This document shows, piece by piece, positions 26,452 to 35,925 of a stretch of DNA of 64,000 bases; the first letter of the stretch is position 1; every line of letters starts with the position of its first letter. Source of the DNA: Owenia fusiformis (Eukaryota > Annelida > Polychaeta > Sabellida > Oweniidae); the NCBI GenBank assembly GCA_903813345.2, contig CAIIXF020000001.1:34629366-34693365 (forward strand), written 5' to 3'. The position numbers were made by a program, and so were the translations under genes. A model generated the notes under the pieces. It was not told where the DNA came from. It ran no database searches and saw nothing but the letters and a program-made list of their open reading frames with translations.

Positions 26452-26560
26452 GAGAAATTAATGTGCAAAAAATATCACCGCGATTTCCACAGGAAATATA
26501 TCAATCATAACAGACCGAATATTATATTCGGTCTGTTAAATACATACTAAGTAGAACCCC
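26452..26560 (-). repeat. Right member of the 100-bp inverted pair
   Basis: The palindrome AACAGACCGAAT..ATTCGGTCTGTT (26510-26538) is flanked by sequence complementary to 18767-18868, including TTTCCACAGG and AGTATGTAT. See the left member for the two interpretations. Confidence 0.6.
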
Positions 26561-26597
26561 AAAAATAAAAAAATTGGGAGACCATTGTGCAATAATA

Positions 26598-26842
26598 TAT
26601 GGAAAAGTAGATTCATATTGTACATGAATGACATTTGTACATTTCAGATTTTCTAGTTTTTTGTGCAATAAGTCTGTGCCTTCTTGTAATTTGAAGAATT
26701 TCAGCCGTTAATTTTATTGAAAATAACATGGCAGAGAAGCATCCATATAGATAAGAGGCCACACACTTTATAAGCCAAACTAGAAGCAATCCAAGATATA
26801 CAAATGTCATTCATGTACAATAGGAACATATTTTTCCATAGG
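26598..26842. mobile_element. Foldback MITE related to the 15.5 and 18.3 kb copies
   Basis: The inverted arms share GTACATGAATGACATTTGTA and the outer ends share TATGGAAAA. The core AATAACATGGCAGAGAAGC resembles the cores at 15665 and 18520. TA-like flanks are present but less clear than in the other copies. Confidence 0.55.
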
Positions 26843-27113
26843 TTTTACTGACGCAATTCAACAGTGAAATGGACTCTACAGTGGGGATCATAAAGAATTG
26901 CAAAAGCTATGAAAATTACATGCTATCGCACATGTAATAAATTCTTACCTCAGTGTATTCAGTGCTCTATTTTCTCCGTCTTAGTAAGTCCAAATATAGT
27001 GGAATTTGTGTCCCTAATGACAAATAAGAACTTCAAAAGTTGAATTGGATATTCACATGTTATGCCGATTCTTCAAATGTTGAGGTGATTTTGTCGCCCG
27101 ATTGCGCCGGAAC

Positions 27114-27233
27114 GGAGGATTGGCTCCCAGAATGCAACATGACACGTGCCAGCTTTCAAAATGCTGTTCCGCCATTTTTAAACCTGTCATGAGTAAATAC
27201 GGTTAACTGATGTTGCATTCTGGGGGTCAACCG
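27114..27233. repeat. Inverted repeat carrying two CCCAGAATGC boxes
   Basis: Two inverted arms of about 30 bp each contain CCCAGAATGCAACAT, around a 60-bp spacer. The box matches the core of the ZNF143/THAP11 motif known from vertebrate promoters. It lies in GET3 intron 1, about 450 bp from exon 1 and about 700 bp upstream of HECTD3. It may simply be a small MITE. Confidence 0.45.
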
Positions 27234-27550
27234 TCCTTGGATAACAAACATGGCGATTCATGAAAACATTCATTCGATTTGGTAGGGATTTATACATTAT
27301 TTGCAGGTATGAAGCTTTGGATTCATTTATTGTGCTACTTTAGTGAACGGGAATTATTTTTCTACCGCTTGGGAGAGTTTGAGACACGAAACTTGGAAAT
27401 TAGCTCATTGTGACAACTTATGAACGTTGAGTTTTATTTTTGTCCCCCACTGTAGAATGTTAGAAATTAAAAATAGGATATAGACCTAGTCTAAGTATAG
27501 TCTACTGCACCAAAACTGCAATAAAAATTAAAATTTATACTATAGTCTAC

Positions 27551-27672
27551 CTGCATGAAGTTTTACCAACACCGCCTTTCCCTCCTACAAATATCCATCG
27601 TAAAGACTGCTGTTCGATTACATTGGCCAAAGAAGGGGCCAAAGGCTCAAACTCTGAATCAGCAGTAGCCAT
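27551..27672 (-). CDS. GET3: GET3/ASNA1 exon 1: ER targeting ATPase
   Basis: GET3 (ASNA1/TRC40) is a cytosolic homodimeric ATPase that receives tail-anchored proteins from the SGTA-BAG6 complex and delivers them to the WRB-CAML receptor at the ER. Exon 1 starts at ATG in a good context (AAAATGGCT) and encodes 40 residues, with [20 protein letters not shown] then [13 protein letters not shown] is the deviant Walker A P-loop (with the signature lysine) of the family. The N-terminus is about 10 residues shorter than in human. The six exons join in phase to about 226 of some 340 residues; the zinc CxxC and the C-terminal third are not seen. It is the divergent partner of HECTD3. Confidence 0.97.
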
Positions 27673-27891
27673 TTTGAAAAAGCTAATATATATTTTAGTA
27701 TCAAATCTGTACGATTACTCATGTTATTTGGTTGTGTGTTTTCAAACATAAAAACATAATTCAAAAGATTTAAAACTAAAGCAAATTTATCAATATACTT
27801 TAGGGTGAATTCTTTTCAGTTCTAAGCGATTTCAAGAATAAAAATTTCATATGACTCAGATATCTGAAAACTGGATTAGCTCAGTAACAAA
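27673..27891. promoter_or_regulatory. Shared divergent promoter of GET3 and HECTD3
   Basis: Only 219 bp separate the two start codons, so 5' UTRs and core promoters of both genes must lie here unless there are upstream non-coding exons. The stretch is A+T-rich, with no clear TATA box in a convincing position and no CpG enrichment. The arrangement itself is seen directly; bidirectional promoter activity is inferred. Confidence 0.6.
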
Positions 27892-28191
27892 ATGGCGAAT
27901 CTGCCAAAAAGTACAGTAATTTGTTCCCGGAAACGTTTGGCCAGAATTCGTTGTCTGAAAGAGTGTATACAATGTTTTAAAGCCAATACACTGCTTCCTA
28001 TTGATTTATGCTACATATCTGCAGAGGTTGAATTCAAAACGACGAGTGATACTCGCAAGATACTATTTTCAGAACCGAGTAAGCAAAGTCAAAAAATTGC
28101 TGAGTTGAAATTATGTAAAAGTGGAAGTGTATTCATCTGCTCCGGAGAAGAGTTCTGTAATTCTCAAGGTCAATGGGCTAAGGTGACATCG
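27892..28191 (+). CDS. HECTD3: HECTD3 exon 1: E3 ubiquitin ligase N-terminus
   Basis: HECTD3 is a HECT-type E3 ubiquitin-protein ligase; in vertebrates it has an N-terminal region with a DOC/APC10 fold and a C-terminal catalytic HECT domain. This exon encodes 100 residues from the ATG at 27892 (context AAAATGGCG) to a GTACGT donor, phase 0. The segment ELKLCKSGSVFICSGEEFCN then SQGQWAKV aligns with the human [20 protein letters not shown] region. The early RKRLARIRCLKECIQCFKAN aligns with [20 protein letters not shown]. The six exons give about 357 residues; the HECT domain is not in the window. Confidence 0.9.
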
Positions 28192-29394
28192 GTACGTAGA
28201 AATAAGTTTTATGTTTACCATATTCATAGAGTATTTAGGGTATGAGGTTCCATATCCATCCGCCAAAAGGTATGACCCCTATATGTATATACATAGATCC
28301 CGGCCAGATTCTTTTGTAGTAGGATCAGTAGCTCAATAAATATTCCTCAAGACACCTCAGAAAATTTCAAATTTTAAAATGATGATTATGGAGCCATTTC
28401 TGAAAAAATGAGACAAATCATACCTCATTCGAAGCATCTTGTTATTCTTTAACCTTTTTATCACCAATGATCGTTATTCAAGCAATGCTGCATAGATAAG
28501 AGGCCAAAACAGTGATATTTTATCGCCGGACTCTTGTCTGTCCAAATCTGAATGGTGCTCCCATGGTTCCAGAAATGTGACGTCATCAGTACAATGATAT
28601 TTGGACACACAAGAGTCTGGATCTCGTGAAAAATATTCGCCGTATTAAAAGTCAAACAACTGGATCCATAGGTTATTTACTCGAACCAAACGAGTACATG
28701 TAGAAATAGAAAGATGGAGATCTCGGCTATAAAATAAGCGCAAAATCTGTCATGGGGAAGCAGGTACCAATTTGTATAAGGAACATTTTCAAAAGGTGGT
28801 CATATTTTTTTTAAATTTTCCAATTTAGTGTCGTATCTTGTGAATTATTCTTTGAGCCTATGAGATCCTACTACAAGACGATCTGGCCAATATCTGTGCC
28901 TATATAGTCCATTTAAAAACTTGTGGTTTTGTTCTAAATAACGCCATAGTTGGCTTCTAGGGTACCTAGTATGCAACTATTTGGTATCAAAATAAAGAGG
29001 AGGAGTTCAACTTTCATTTGAATTACGAAAATAGCGATGTAGGTTAAAATAGTTCCGACGTGAGCATGTTTACTATGCGTTTGCCCGTCATCTCAGAATT
29101 GAGGAAATGGTAGCAAACGCGAGTTACAATAAATGGACGCTGATATCTCAAAAAGTAACCTGACTTCCTATAATTTGATGTAGATCAATCAAACCCCTAT
29201 ATGAACAGGTACATTTTGATATATAACACTATGGGGGGTAAGCGTTTTATAGTTGATCAGGAACACCATATGTGCAAAGTATTGTTCTGAATTTTCGAAT
29301 TTGGTGTTGGATTACAGTACTCATACCTTAATATGAGGCCTAAAATTGTCTGCTAGTTGGCCAGAGACCCATATTCTAGCAGAATTTGTGAACA
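28192..29394. other. HECTD3 intron 1, proximal part
   Basis: I see no exon, RNA gene or clear mobile element here. Short frames are chance. Confidence 0.5.
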
Positions 29395-30315
29395 GAATCG
29401 ATTTTTGGTCCGTCCGTCAACATTGGCCGCACAAAATAAAACTGCTATTTGGATTGAGTCATATCCACAGTCATTTTATGCATATCCATAATGCCTATTT
29501 GACCTATCATCGCCATTTCCCAAGTTTGCCCGGTTTCCGAGAAATCTCTGATTTTGACGTCAAAAAGTCAAATTTTCTGTAAATACTAGACACTTTGTTG
29601 AAGTAGAACTTTCAAATAACTTGAAGTAGTTGCTGTATATGCAACTTATGTCCTCTGAAGATTTCAAAGCTCTTGGAATTACAGTTTTTGGTGTTTACTC
29701 TATAAAAGACAAAAAGTAGGACTTAGTCATTTCCAGGAAACTTTCTTATGTATAAAGTCAAAGGTTTTGTGATTGACAAGTTTCTCAAAGTTTGCCTTAT
29801 ACTTGATCATTTCTTGCAATGAATTACATCATAACTAGATTTAAGCATTCCCTACATATTGCTCAATATATGTCAGCATCAAATTTTTACCGTTTTTGAG
29901 ATATTTGACGTCAAAAAACAGTAAAAATAAGTTATTTTTCAACTTGCTTCAATTTGACCAAATTTTTTTTGAAAATCATCTACACATTACCAGGAGTTCA
30001 AATCTGACATTAGTTTTGGGATTTGTCCTTTACTTGACCTTCAGTGACCTTTGAAATGTCAAAAAAGTTGATTTTTCAAATTGATCTTTGGATGTAAATT
30101 TTGGTCAGCTTAATCACATAAGGCCTTACTGAGCTCTAAATAAGTAAAATTTTCAAGGTCAAAGGTCATCAAATTAGGTCACACAATTGTGCTGTCTAAG
30201 TTTCTCAAAGTTCGAGACTACAAATCTAAATCAATATTTTTGTTTGAAAGTCAGGATATACATTCCTCTGAAGGTTCCAAACTGTGTGAGCACAGGACCG
30301 TGGGTCCTATTTTTT
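29395..30315 (+). mobile_element. Pearl/HINE-like element, family 2, 5'-truncated copy
   Basis: It is about 95% like 16255-17145 by eye, differing by small indels. It lacks the 5' hairpin but keeps a short CCGTCCGTC start, the 3' repeat CTGTGTGAGC and the hairpin AGGACCGTGGGTCCT followed by T. AAGGTCAAAGGTCA lies at 30155-30168. It lies in HECTD3 intron 1, while its partner lies in GET3 intron 1. Confidence 0.75.
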
Positions 30316-30699
30316 CGTTCTGCGTAGGGCAAACAATGATTTAAAATCACTTTCAACCCTTCTGTGCGTATAAGAATGGTCATAAGAGGCCCGTGGAGGG
30401 TCATAAATGAAAGAAAGCCCTCTGAAATTCCATCAAAATTGCAGGTTATTTCTTCATTTTTTGCTAAAATTACATGTTTTCATATTTAGCATAATTGGAC
30501 TGTATCGACGCCCTCTTTGCTATGTTTTATGCATTTGTGAAGCCAATGACAATATATTTCAATTGCACCCAACCATGTTTCCCAAGTGACCCCTACAATA
30601 TTTGGTAAGATTATTGGTACAAACTGTGTGACAATTATTGGACCCTAGATATCTCTTCGTTTGGCAGATATGATTTGACGTCATAGACGAAATATCTCA

Positions 30700-30780
30700 G
30701 GGTTGGTCAGCAATGAGTTAAGCCTTTATAGCATCAGATGTTGGATCTAAGGGTTCTGGGTTCGATTCCAACACAGCGCG
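30700..30780 (+). ncRNA. tRNA-like pol III promoter, probably a SINE head
   Basis: GGTTCGATTCC at 30759-30769 is a perfect B box, and TGGTCAGCAATGAGT at about 30704 resembles an A box at the right distance (about 50 bp). The arms do not fold into a full cloverleaf in my reading, so a tRNA-derived SINE is more likely than a tRNA gene. Its 3' part may run to about 30930. Confidence 0.5.
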
Positions 30781-31161
30781 TTGAATTTAGCACACATTCT
30801 TTCATGTCTGTATCTGGCTTGTTACACTATGCTTGTTAGTTTGTTATTCCCCTGAAGCATCCTTGGGTCATAACTGTTGATAGTATTAAAACTTCAAATA
30901 TCATAAATCAAACATAACTATCACAAACATGTTTTAAGATTCATTATCATAAGGTTTGAGATATTTTCATTATATTGGGAGATTTTTGAAGCAATTTTCA
31001 CATGTTGAATGTCCTCCTGATTTCGTTAAGGCCAATGTTGACAAATGTTATTTTATCTCTTGAATTCCTATGACTACTCTTTAATATGTCAATGCAGTTG
31101 GTAACCCTTTAGCTTTAACAATTTTAACTTCCATAATCGATCCTGCAAGAAACCTAGCTAA

Positions 31162-32119
31162 TCATAATATTATTTAAAAAAGGTGTCACTACAAATCCTT
31201 CGAACTATAGACCAATTTCAGTTTTATCGGTATTTTCTAAATTTTTAGAAAAGCTCATGCACGCCAAACTCACTGGTTTTTTAGAACGTTTTGAAATTAT
31301 TTTTACTTATCAATTTGGATTTCAGAAATTCAACTCTACCTACATGGCCATTTTATATTTCATTGAACAAATTTGAAAATCAACTGATTTGGGGAAAACG
31401 AGCATCGGCATAACATTAGATTTTTCCAAGGCCTTTGACACAATTAATCATGACATTTTGATACAAAAACTTGAATATTATGGCATCAGAGGAATAGCTA
31501 AGTCCTGGTTTGAAAGTTATTTAAAAGACCGCAAACAATATGTCACCATTAACAATTATGAATCTAAACAATCATCTCTAAATTGTGGTGTTCCGCAGGG
31601 CTCGGTACTTGGACCACTATTATTTATTCTTTACATAAATGATCTGCCTTTTGTTGCCCCTAATCTAAAATTTATTATGTTTGCTGATGACACCAATCTT
31701 CTTGATAGTGATTATGGTTTAAACTTATGACTAGAACTAATGCAAACTTGAATTCAATAGATGACTGGATAAAAGCAAACAAACTTTCACTTAATATTGG
31801 TAAAACCAATGCTATTCTATTTGGACCCAAAAAAAATCAAACAAATCTGAATCTTAAAATACGCAATGAGAACATAAATTTCCGGGAAAAAATTGACTTT
31901 CTTGGAATTATTATTGATAAAAACTTGAAATTTAAAGAGCACATAAAATCTGTTGAAACAAAGATTTCTCGCGTCATTGGTTCTCTTTATCACATTAAAC
32001 ATCTACTTCAAATAGACAGTTTCAAACCAATTTACTACTCATTGATACACTCTCAATTAAATTATTGCAACGTAAACTACAGTATATCAAGAAAAGCCTT
32101 TTATAAAGTCATGATATAA
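31162..32119 (+). pseudogene. Reverse transcriptase fragment of a LINE
   Basis: The fragment reads FKKGVTTNPSNYRPISVLSV, then TLDFSKAFDTINHDILIQKL, GVPQGSVLGPLLFILYINDL and the catalytic MFADDTNLL near 31690. The downstream thumb, IDDWIKANKLSLNIGKTNAI, continues to 32119. In-frame stops (near 31374 and at 31728) break it. The endonuclease and 3' end are missing. It sits in HECTD3 intron 1, ending about 190 bp before exon 2, and resembles the fragment at 63163-63597. Confidence 0.9.
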
Positions 32120-32307
32120 ATGAGTTCGTCAAACCTCCTTCAAGATCACACAGACAAAATATTTTCCCAAAACAAGAGATTGTTCTTGACTAAATTAGTC
32201 TTAGTATGTGACCCTAGATAACATCAAGGAGGAGGAGCTTCTCCAAATATGAATATATCCTCATTGTTCTGACTAGCACTTATGAAACGATAAAATCACT
32301 TTTCCAG

Positions 32308-32531
32308 TATATATTAAGCGAGACAGGTGCCACTCAAACATCCCAGTCAACAGTTGATGAAACCACTGAACCAATGAGAGTTGTGCCTGAACAGGATACC
32401 TGGATTATCATACATGATAGCCAGAAGGCTACCAGAGACAAGAATACATTGGTTTCTGCCAATGAAGATGTGATTTTACAAAGCAAAAAAGACCAAACAA
32501 ATGGAAGGATACCAAAGAAAAAATTGTCCAG
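32308..32531 (+). CDS. HECTD3: HECTD3 exon 2
   Basis: It starts after the acceptor TTTTCCAG in phase 0 and ends at an AG|GTATGT donor with two bases over. It encodes YILSETGATQTSQSTVDETT and later EQDTWIIIHDSQKATRDKNT, ending IPKKKLS. The WIIIHDS stretch corresponds to WLLVCRP of human HECTD3. Otherwise this linker is poorly conserved, so the assignment rests on frame continuity with exons 1 and 3. Confidence 0.75.
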
Positions 32532-33442
32532 GTATGTGTATAAATCAGCCAGGTAGTATTTTTGAGAATGTACGTAATTATGTTTTCTTAAAAAATAGAT
32601 TTTTGATTAATGATAGCGTAATCACAGGCTGGTATCGAAAAATTTGTCCGCTGTGACGGAGCGTGCTATTTTGCATAGAAACACTAAGAAACCCACATAA
32701 TTTATTTTTTTACTCATATGTTCCGCTATACCAAAGAAAATTTCTTACTCCATGCAATGGGTATATCATTTGCGGGTAACTTTAACTTTTGTTTGAAGTC
32801 CAACAACGCTAAGAGTAAAAGCTATTGAAAACGGCGCCAGGGTATCATACTCCAAAATGGTGACACGATAATATTTACATATGTTTTCAGCTTAACTCTG
32901 AAGGTATTAATGATATCTTGATGTATTGGGTATTTTTAATATTTTTTATAAAAAATAATGTTTACATTTTTTGTGAGCTGTGACGGAGCAGTTTTAACTG
33001 TGAACTACGTTAAGAATTTAAGATTCAAATTATATCTTTTAAAAGTACCCTTAGAAGAGAGAACGTCACAAATCACTTTCCTAAATTATGACAAGTAGCC
33101 TCTGGGAGATCTGGGATAATGTAAATCTGAGACATAACTCTCAGCATTTTTCGGAGGTTTGTACTGAAATCAACATGAATCAACATGGTGTAAACTCAAC
33201 ATAATATTTCTAATACGTTTTCGCCAAGACGTCTTGGAATGTCACGTGTAGTGTAAATAGGGCTAATATGAATTTATTCGAAAAAGCGCACAGACATCCT
33301 GCATTCCGACAGATGTATAACCTAATTAACATAATATTACTGTATATAAGATGATCCAAATACAGATTTAATTTGAAATTATTTGAAATTCATCGTTTTG
33401 CATATACTAAAATTATAAAAAAAGTCTTGGTAAACGGGCTGC

Positions 33443-33610
33443 ACTGTAAAACCTGTATCAATGAATATCTTTCTCTAGTGAACACCTTTTCTTATCAAAA
33501 ATTCCTCTGACCTCTGTATGAAATTGCCTCTATGGCGTGAACATCTACCAACTGGGAACACATTTTGGGCTCCATACATGTATGTGTTCACTGTACACAT
33601 GTTTTACTGT
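33443..33610. mobile_element. pogo/Tigger-like MITE
   Basis: Inverted ends ACTGTAAAACCTG and GTTTTACTGT flank about 170 bp that includes GAACAC boxes. It resembles 52123-52289. Confidence 0.45.
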
Positions 33611-33713
33611 AGTTGCATCAGATAGCCATAACTCTAATTCAAATAAAGAACAATCTTAAAATGAAATTTTGTATACTTAAATGAAGTTGACTATCATTTT
33701 CATGAGTTGCCAT

Positions 33714-34154
33714 TAGGGGTGAGACGAGTCGAAAAAATCCAATTCGAGTCGAATCCGATTCGAGTCAGAAAATGACGATTCGAGTTTCGAATCCGTTTCG
33801 AGTCGCGCGAGTACTGTTTATTTAGATAAAGTGCGAACAACATCGCTTTTGACCGTTCGCATTTTTAATGCGTCAATGGTTTATTCTGATTTTATTACAT
33901 ATATTCTTTCATTTATGTGTACATACAATATAATAATTTAATACAAGCATATCCAAGTCATTGAAACTTATATATTCAACGCAATATCGAGTAAAAACAT
34001 GCATATTGACAGTATTTTTCTGAATTCTTTTATTTTTTCGAATTTTTTTCTCAACTCGAAAATGATTCGATTCATCAACTTCGACTCGATTCGACTCGAC
34101 TCGAAGCCCCAAACCCGCCAGTCCTCGACTCATCGGGTTGTCGTCTCACCCCTA
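33714..34154. mobile_element. hAT-type MITE with perfect 8-bp duplication
   Basis: The ends TAGGGGTGAGACGAGTCG and its near-complement ...GTCTCACCCCTA are flanked by the exact 8-bp duplication GTTGCCAT (33706-33713 and 34155-34162). Subterminal ATTCGAGTCGA boxes repeat on both sides. An 8-bp duplication with a TAGGGGTG end is the hAT hallmark. It has no transposase. Confidence 0.9.
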
Positions 34155-34746
34155 GTTGCCATGCATAAGTTGGATTACAGTACAAACTGAGAAAAGAAGC
34201 TTAAAGAGTGGTCGTATATTCATCTCAGAATTTGAATTGTGTATTTGAATAATTAAAAATACCCAATACATCAAGATATCATTAATACCTTCAGAGTTAT
34301 GCTGAAAAAATATGTAAATATTATTATGTCGGTATATTGTACCATTAAAAAGAAATAAAAGAAATGGTACATTTACGAGTATGATACTCAGACGCCATTT
34401 TCAATAGGTTTTACTCTTAGCGTTGTTGGACTTCAAACAGAAGTTAAAGTTACCCGCAAATGATATATTCATTGCATGGAGTCAGTAATTTTCTTCGATA
34501 TAGCAAAACATGTGAGTAAAAAAACTAATTGTGTGAATTTCCTAGTGTTTCTATGCAAAATAGCACGTTCCGTCACAGCAGACAAATTTTTCGATACCAG
34601 CCTGTGGTAATAGTAAATTGAAATAATCTTTTTATTCTACCTCGAGTGACAGTAACTTCAAACTACATGTATTATAATTTTTTGTTTTTTAAAAAAAACA
34701 TTGTTACATTGTCTTGATATGCCATCAAATCAAATCTTACAGGACT

Positions 34747-34935
34747 CAGACCCGTAGCCAGATGAGTTCAGGGATGCGGGGGAACCCCCCTCCCCTAGCC
34801 AAAAGTTCTTTCAAAATCATGCAGTTTTCACCATTTTGAGCAGTTTTTGCTGATTTTGGCAAAAATTGTCAAATGTGAACCCCCTTGAACTTTTCAGAAA
34901 GTAAGCCGCCTTGGCAAAAGCTGGCTACAGGCCTG
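34747..34935. mobile_element. Short TIR element with GTAGCCAG ends
   Basis: The ends CAGACCCGTAGCCAG and, complemented from the right, CAGGCCTGTAGCCAGC flank a 189-bp element. Flanks GGACT (34742-34746) and GAACT (34936-34940) match at four of five positions. It contains a GGGGGAACCCCCCT block like the elements at 2959 and 56288, and lies 53 bp before HECTD3 exon 3. Confidence 0.6.
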
Positions 34936-34988
34936 GAACTATCAAAATAATTGATTTTGTCAAACCTATTATTTCTTTGTTATTCTAG

Positions 34989-35217
34989 CTGGGAGGAGAT
35001 AGTTGAACAAAAATACACACTAAAACTTGGAAAACCCATGGAAGTGACTGCCATGGATACGGAAGCTGTTGCTAGGTTACAAAGTGTGCCCCCAGGGTGG
35101 AATATAGAGCATGATGAAGAGTTGGTGCAGTTCCTGGTTGATAATATTGAGCCTGAGAATGAAACTCTTGGTAGCATCAAGAATTATGTGGAATCAATAG
35201 ACGTTTCATCATTCTGT
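34989..35217 (+). CDS. HECTD3: HECTD3 exon 3
   Basis: The acceptor TTCTAG is followed by C, which completes a serine codon. The exon reads WEEIVEQKYTLKLGKPMEVT, VPPGWNIEHDEELVQFLVDN and ETLGSIKNYVESIDVSSFC, ending phase 0 at GTATGT. Human HECTD3 has [34 protein letters not shown] and ENLGSVKQYVESIDVSSY at the same places. This is the strongest evidence, with the DOC exons, for naming the gene. The donor is 34 bp from the next mobile element. Confidence 0.96.
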
Positions 35218-35486
35218 GTATGTAGCATTTTGCAGTTGTCTCTTTTTATAAGCTCACATGGTGAGCTATTCCAATCACTCACTTGTCCGTCTGTCTGTCT
35301 GTCTGTCAACAATTGGCCCGTTTTAAAACCTCTGTCAATAGGATTCCCGTTTTAAGTTATTTTATACCTTTATACCTTTATCCAATAGTTCTGGAAGAAG
35401 GATGTTTCCTATATGATCCAGATCTTTTTGTGTTGTTGTGTCTTACTAATTAATTGGGGGGGTAGTTGTTATAATGCTCACTGGAC

Positions 35487-35925
35487 ATTGGGTGCGGAGG
35501 AGCTGAGCTCCTCTGTCATAAACGTACCTCCGCACCCAATATTAAGAGGGGGCTCATATCTGAAGAACATTTCCGAATTTTTATAAAACCACACAGATAC
35601 TGCCTGGCTTCCAAGATGCAAAAATAATTTGCATGGGTAGTGTATCTTGAACACCATTTTTTATGAATGCTGGGGACGCAGTATTAAAAGGATAGTCTCA
35701 AAATATATAGGTCTGGGAAATGTTTAAGGCATAATGCGTCGCTATAAATTGAATTGCACTACTATTTTCACAATTTTATTGATATTTGGTGTCAAATACA
35801 CATATCTTGGTATATTTGAAGTCCCAAAACGGCTTAGTTTCAGAAATATCCGAATTTTAAATTCAAAAATGACCGTTAGCTCCGCACCCTCCGCTCATTT
35901 GCGCCGCACCCAATATTTCCCACAG
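35487..35925. mobile_element. Short TIR element with ATTGGGTGCGG ends
   Basis: ATTGGGTGCGG near the left end and its complement CCGCACCCAAT near the right end bound about 440 bp, with further GGTGCGGAG boxes inside. A GCT trinucleotide may be duplicated around it. It abuts the truncated 3' end of the LINE. Confidence 0.55.

Larger units (their letters stand above)
14961..27550. other. GET3 intron 1 (12.6 kb), filled by mobile elements
   Basis: The intron begins at the exon 1 donor (GTAGAC) and ends before exon 2. It contains two TA-flanked foldbacks, a pearl/HINE-like element, a 1.7-kb TIR element, a 162-bp satellite, a LINE and a 1.4-kb TIR element, annotated separately. Between them (for example 15827-16166, 17150-18340 and 25810-26450) I see no genes. 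Confidence 0.8.
32623..34606. mobile_element. CAC-ended TIR element, 5-bp duplication GTAAT
   Basis: The ends begin CACAGGCTGGTATCGAAAAA on both strands, with inverted homology over about 320 bp (32623-32950 against 34260-34606). The arms carry repeated GTGACGGA boxes. GTAAT is duplicated at 32618-32622 and 34607-34611. No transposase is seen. A hAT-type MITE (33714-34154) lies inside. It occupies most of HECTD3 intron 2. Confidence 0.85.

Noticed and set aside
30700-30780. A functional tRNA gene
   Set aside because: The B box is perfect, but acceptor and anticodon stems do not pair convincingly, so a SINE head is more likely.
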